A stretch of 6,591 nt of DNA, taken from NCBI GenBank assembly GCA_016219235.1, contig JACRBO010000177.1:1-6591 (forward strand). The letters run 5' to 3'. Numbering within the stretch: position 1 is the stretch's first letter; every line of letters begins with the position of its first letter. Under the pieces are notes generated by a model. It ran no database searches. It was not told where the DNA came from and saw nothing but the letters and a program-made list of their open reading frames with translations. Shown piece after piece: positions 4,934 through 6,591 of this stretch. Position numbers and translations under genes: made by a program. The stretch comes from Chloroflexota bacterium. Its GTDB lineage: Bacteria > Chloroflexota > Anaerolineae > Fen-1058.

Positions 4934-6460
4934 ATGACCTCTTTCCTCCGACGCAATCAAGCAATGCTCATCACCCTGGCCGTGATTCTGGCGCTGGTGG
5001 TGCTGATGGCCGGACGCTACGAGCCGAAGGTCGCCGCCAGCATCATGCTGTCCGGCCTGACGCTGGGCGCGTTGTATTTTCTGGTCACGTCCGGCCTGTC
5101 GCTGATCTTCGGCCTGATGGACGTGCTCAACTTCGCGCACGGGCTGTTGTTCATGCTGGGCGCGTACCTCGGCTACACGATGTATGCCAATCCCCGCATG
5201 TTGCTGAATACGCTGCCGCTGGCCTTCGTCATCGCGGGCGGAACCATCATCGGCACGGCATTGAGCAAGATCGCGTGGAAGCGCGCCGGCAACGGATCGA
5301 TCACCGTCGAGCGGGTGACACTGATCGGGTTGTGGGTGGGCGCGATCGTCGTGGCTATCATCGGCTTCGGCGGCTTCGATCTGATCGCGCTGGCGGCGAG
5401 TGATGCGACCGTCGCCGGTGGGGCGATCGCGACCGCGCGAGCGCAAGCACCCGATGGCGTCTTCTTCAACCGATTGATCGCGCTGGCCTTCGCGGGCATG
5501 TTGATCGGCGCGGCCACTTACACACGACAGCATCGTTACTCGATCGAGCGGCCGGGCGGCAAATCGCGGCGCAATCTAGTCTTCGCGCTGATCTTCATCG
5601 CGCTGGCGTTTGTCATGACGCCGCTGCGCTTGTCGGGCGAAGGGTTCATCCTCGGTCTGCCGTCGAATGCGCGCTTCGTGCTGGCGTTGATCGTCGGGGC
5701 GTTGAGCGGCGCGGCGCTGGGCGCATTGATCGAATGGGGTTTGATTCGGCCGCTGTACGCTCGCCCGATTTATCAAGTGCTGGTCACGCTGGGATTGGTG
5801 TACGTCGGCACGGAAGTGGTGAAGAGCATCTGGGGGCCGGCCGGCTTCTACATGGACATCCCCGATCTGTTTAACGGCGGCGGCCAGGCCTGCCCGTCGC
5901 CCGATTTGATCGCGTGGTTCAGCAACAACTGCGCGTCGATCGACGTGCTGGGGCGGCCCTTCCCCAGTTACCGCATGTTCATCATCGTGCTGGGGTTGAT
6001 CGTGTTTGTGGCGGTGGGCGTGCTTTTACGTCGCACGCGCCTGGGCATGATCATCCGCGCGGGCGTGCAGGACAGTGACATGGTGCAGGCGTTGGGTATC
6101 AACGTGCGGCGCGTGTTCACCGCCGTGTTTGCGCTGGGCGCAGGATTGGCGGCGTTGGGCGGTGTGGCTGCTGCGCCTTTCCTCGGCGTGAATCTGGGCA
6201 TCGGGCAGGAACTGCTGATTCAAGGTTTCATCGCCGTCGTCATCGGCGGCATGGGCAGTTATCCCGGCGCGGCGATCGGCGCACTGCTCGTCGGCCTGGC
6301 GCGTGCCTTTGGCGATCAGTTTGTGCTATCGGGCATACAACTGCCCGGCATGGAAACGGCCATCAAGTTCTCGCCATCGATCGCGCGGGCGTCCACGGTA
6401 TTGATCATGGCGCTGGTGCTGCTCATTCGGCCGGCGGGGTTGTTCGGCAAGAAAGAGTGA
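4934..6460 (+). CDS. livH: Branched-chain-type ABC importer permease, LivH-like, with large insertion
   Basis: A 508-residue inner-membrane permease of the Liv importer; LivH proteins are usually about 290-310 residues. The N-terminal family part is at about 36-86 (TLGALYFLVTSGLSLIFG, then DVLNFAHGLLFMLGAY). The remaining family part runs from about 247 to 506: GALIEWGLIRPLYARPIYQVL, the cytoplasmic coupling loop RRTRLGMIIRAGVQDSDMVQALGIN (about 366-390), GFIAVVIGGMGSYPGAAIGALLVGL (431-455) and the terminal LLIRPAGLFGKKE. Between them, residues about 90-245 hold four further hydrophobic stretches (92-110, 128-154, 178-195, 214-231) not expected in LivH. The 300-345 extracytoplasmic loop has Cys320 and Cys333, a possible disulfide. 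The frame is unbroken and codon use looks uniform across the insertion. ATG 4934 is preferred; ATG 4964 is an alternative. The ribosome binding site is weak. The stop lies in repeat DNA. The LivM-type partner is presumably beyond the window. Confidence 0.92.
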   Translation: MTSFLRRNQAMLITLAVILALVVLMAGRYEPKVAASIMLSGLTLGALYFLVTSGLSLIFGLMDVLNFAHGLLFMLGAYLGYTMYANPRMLLNTLPLAFVIAGGTIIGTALSKIAWKRAGNGSITVERVTLIGLWVGAIVVAIIGFGGFDLIALAASDATVAGGAIATARAQAPDGVFFNRLIALAFAGMLIGAATYTRQHRYSIERPGGKSRRNLVFALIFIALAFVMTPLRLSGEGFILGLPSNARFVLALIVGALSGAALGALIEWGLIRPLYARPIYQVLVTLGLVYVGTEVVKSIWGPAGFYMDIPDLFNGGGQACPSPDLIAWFSNNCASIDVLGRPFPSYRMFIIVLGLIVFVAVGVLLRRTRLGMIIRAGVQDSDMVQALGINVRRVFTAVFALGAGLAALGGVAAAPFLGVNLGIGQELLIQGFIAVVIGGMGSYPGAAIGALLVGLARAFGDQFVLSGIQLPGMETAIKFSPSIARASTVLIMALVLLIRPAGLFGKKE

Positions 6461-6510
6461 TAAGTGAAAAGTGATAAGTGGTGAGTGAGTTCACTTTTCA
6501 CTCGTCACTC
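6454..6510 (+). repeat. Hairpin of inverted heptads spanning the LivH stop codon
   Basis: On the left are heptads AGAGTGA, TAAGTGA, AAAGTGA, TAAGTGG, TGAGTGA (6454-6488), the first of which ends with the LivH TGA. Bases 6455-6474 are the inverted complement of 6491-6510 with 18 of 20 matches, leaving a 16-base loop. The right arm runs into the perfect array at 6501. Confidence 0.8.
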
Positions 6511-6591
6511 GTCACTCGTCACTCGTCACTCGTCACTCGTCACTCGTCACTCGTCACTCGTCACTCGTCACTCGTCACTCGTCACTCGTCA
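6501..6591 (+). repeat. Perfect 7-nt tandem repeat, 13 copies of CTCGTCA
   Basis: Exactly 13 uninterrupted copies of CTCGTCA fill the last 91 bases and reach the window edge, so the true copy number is at least 13. A degenerate unit CTTTTCA (6494-6500) precedes the first copy. The reverse complement TGACGAG is the same type of heptad as in the LivF-LivH spacer. Because 7 is not a multiple of 3, every + strand frame reads the same seven codons without a stop, while every - strand frame meets TGA every 21 bases. Confidence 0.95.

Noticed and set aside
4913..5533. A 206-codon open frame on the - strand opposite the LivH gene
   Set aside because: Gln/His/Asp-rich composition without a domain, fully antisense to the conserved permease frame.
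6501..6591. CRISPR array
   Set aside because: The 7-base units are directly contiguous with no spacers, so it is a simple tandem repeat.

Overview
The window is a compact, GC-rich stretch of bacterial DNA in which all seven genes lie on the + strand. An uncharacterised lipoprotein-type solute-binding protein with a long Ala/Pro/Thr linker after its lipobox, together with spacers full of 7-nt tandem repeats and hairpin repeats, suggests a member of the Chloroflexota (Anaerolineae-like). This placement is an inference from style, not from a marker gene.

Layout. Positions 16-1682 hold three CoA-thioester enzymes: a MaoC/hot-dog hydratase with an intact Asp/His dyad, a crotonase-fold protein that lacks both classical hydratase glutamates but carries the Pro-Asp-Gly-Gly motif of PaaG-like isomerases, and a second, shortened MaoC-like protein whose catalytic His is not seen. 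The crotonase and second MaoC genes overlap (TGATG). Positions 1749-6460 hold a branched-chain-amino-acid-type (HAAT/Liv) ABC importer in the order binding lipoprotein, LivG-type ATPase, LivF-type ATPase, LivH-type permease. The LivM-type partner permease is not in the window and would be expected just downstream. The LivH-type protein is 508 residues, far longer than usual, because about 155 residues with several extra hydrophobic segments sit between the conserved N-terminal part and the rest.

The genes read as one functional unit: the importer brings in a small acid or amino acid, and the hydratase/isomerase set acts on its CoA thioester. The nature of the enzymes suggests an organic (possibly aromatic or fatty) acid as a possible substrate, as an alternative to a branched-chain amino acid. 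That is inference.

The most unusual aspect is the spacers. Five gene ends (first MaoC, binding protein, LivG, LivF, LivH) run directly into repeat or hairpin DNA of at least three different families. In three cases the stop codon lies inside the repeat, and in a fourth the repeat starts on the last base of the stop. The last 91 bases are 13 perfect copies of CTCGTCA, running off the window edge. No tRNA, rRNA, CRISPR array, transposase or clear promoter was seen, and no gene-free stretch exceeds 300 bases.
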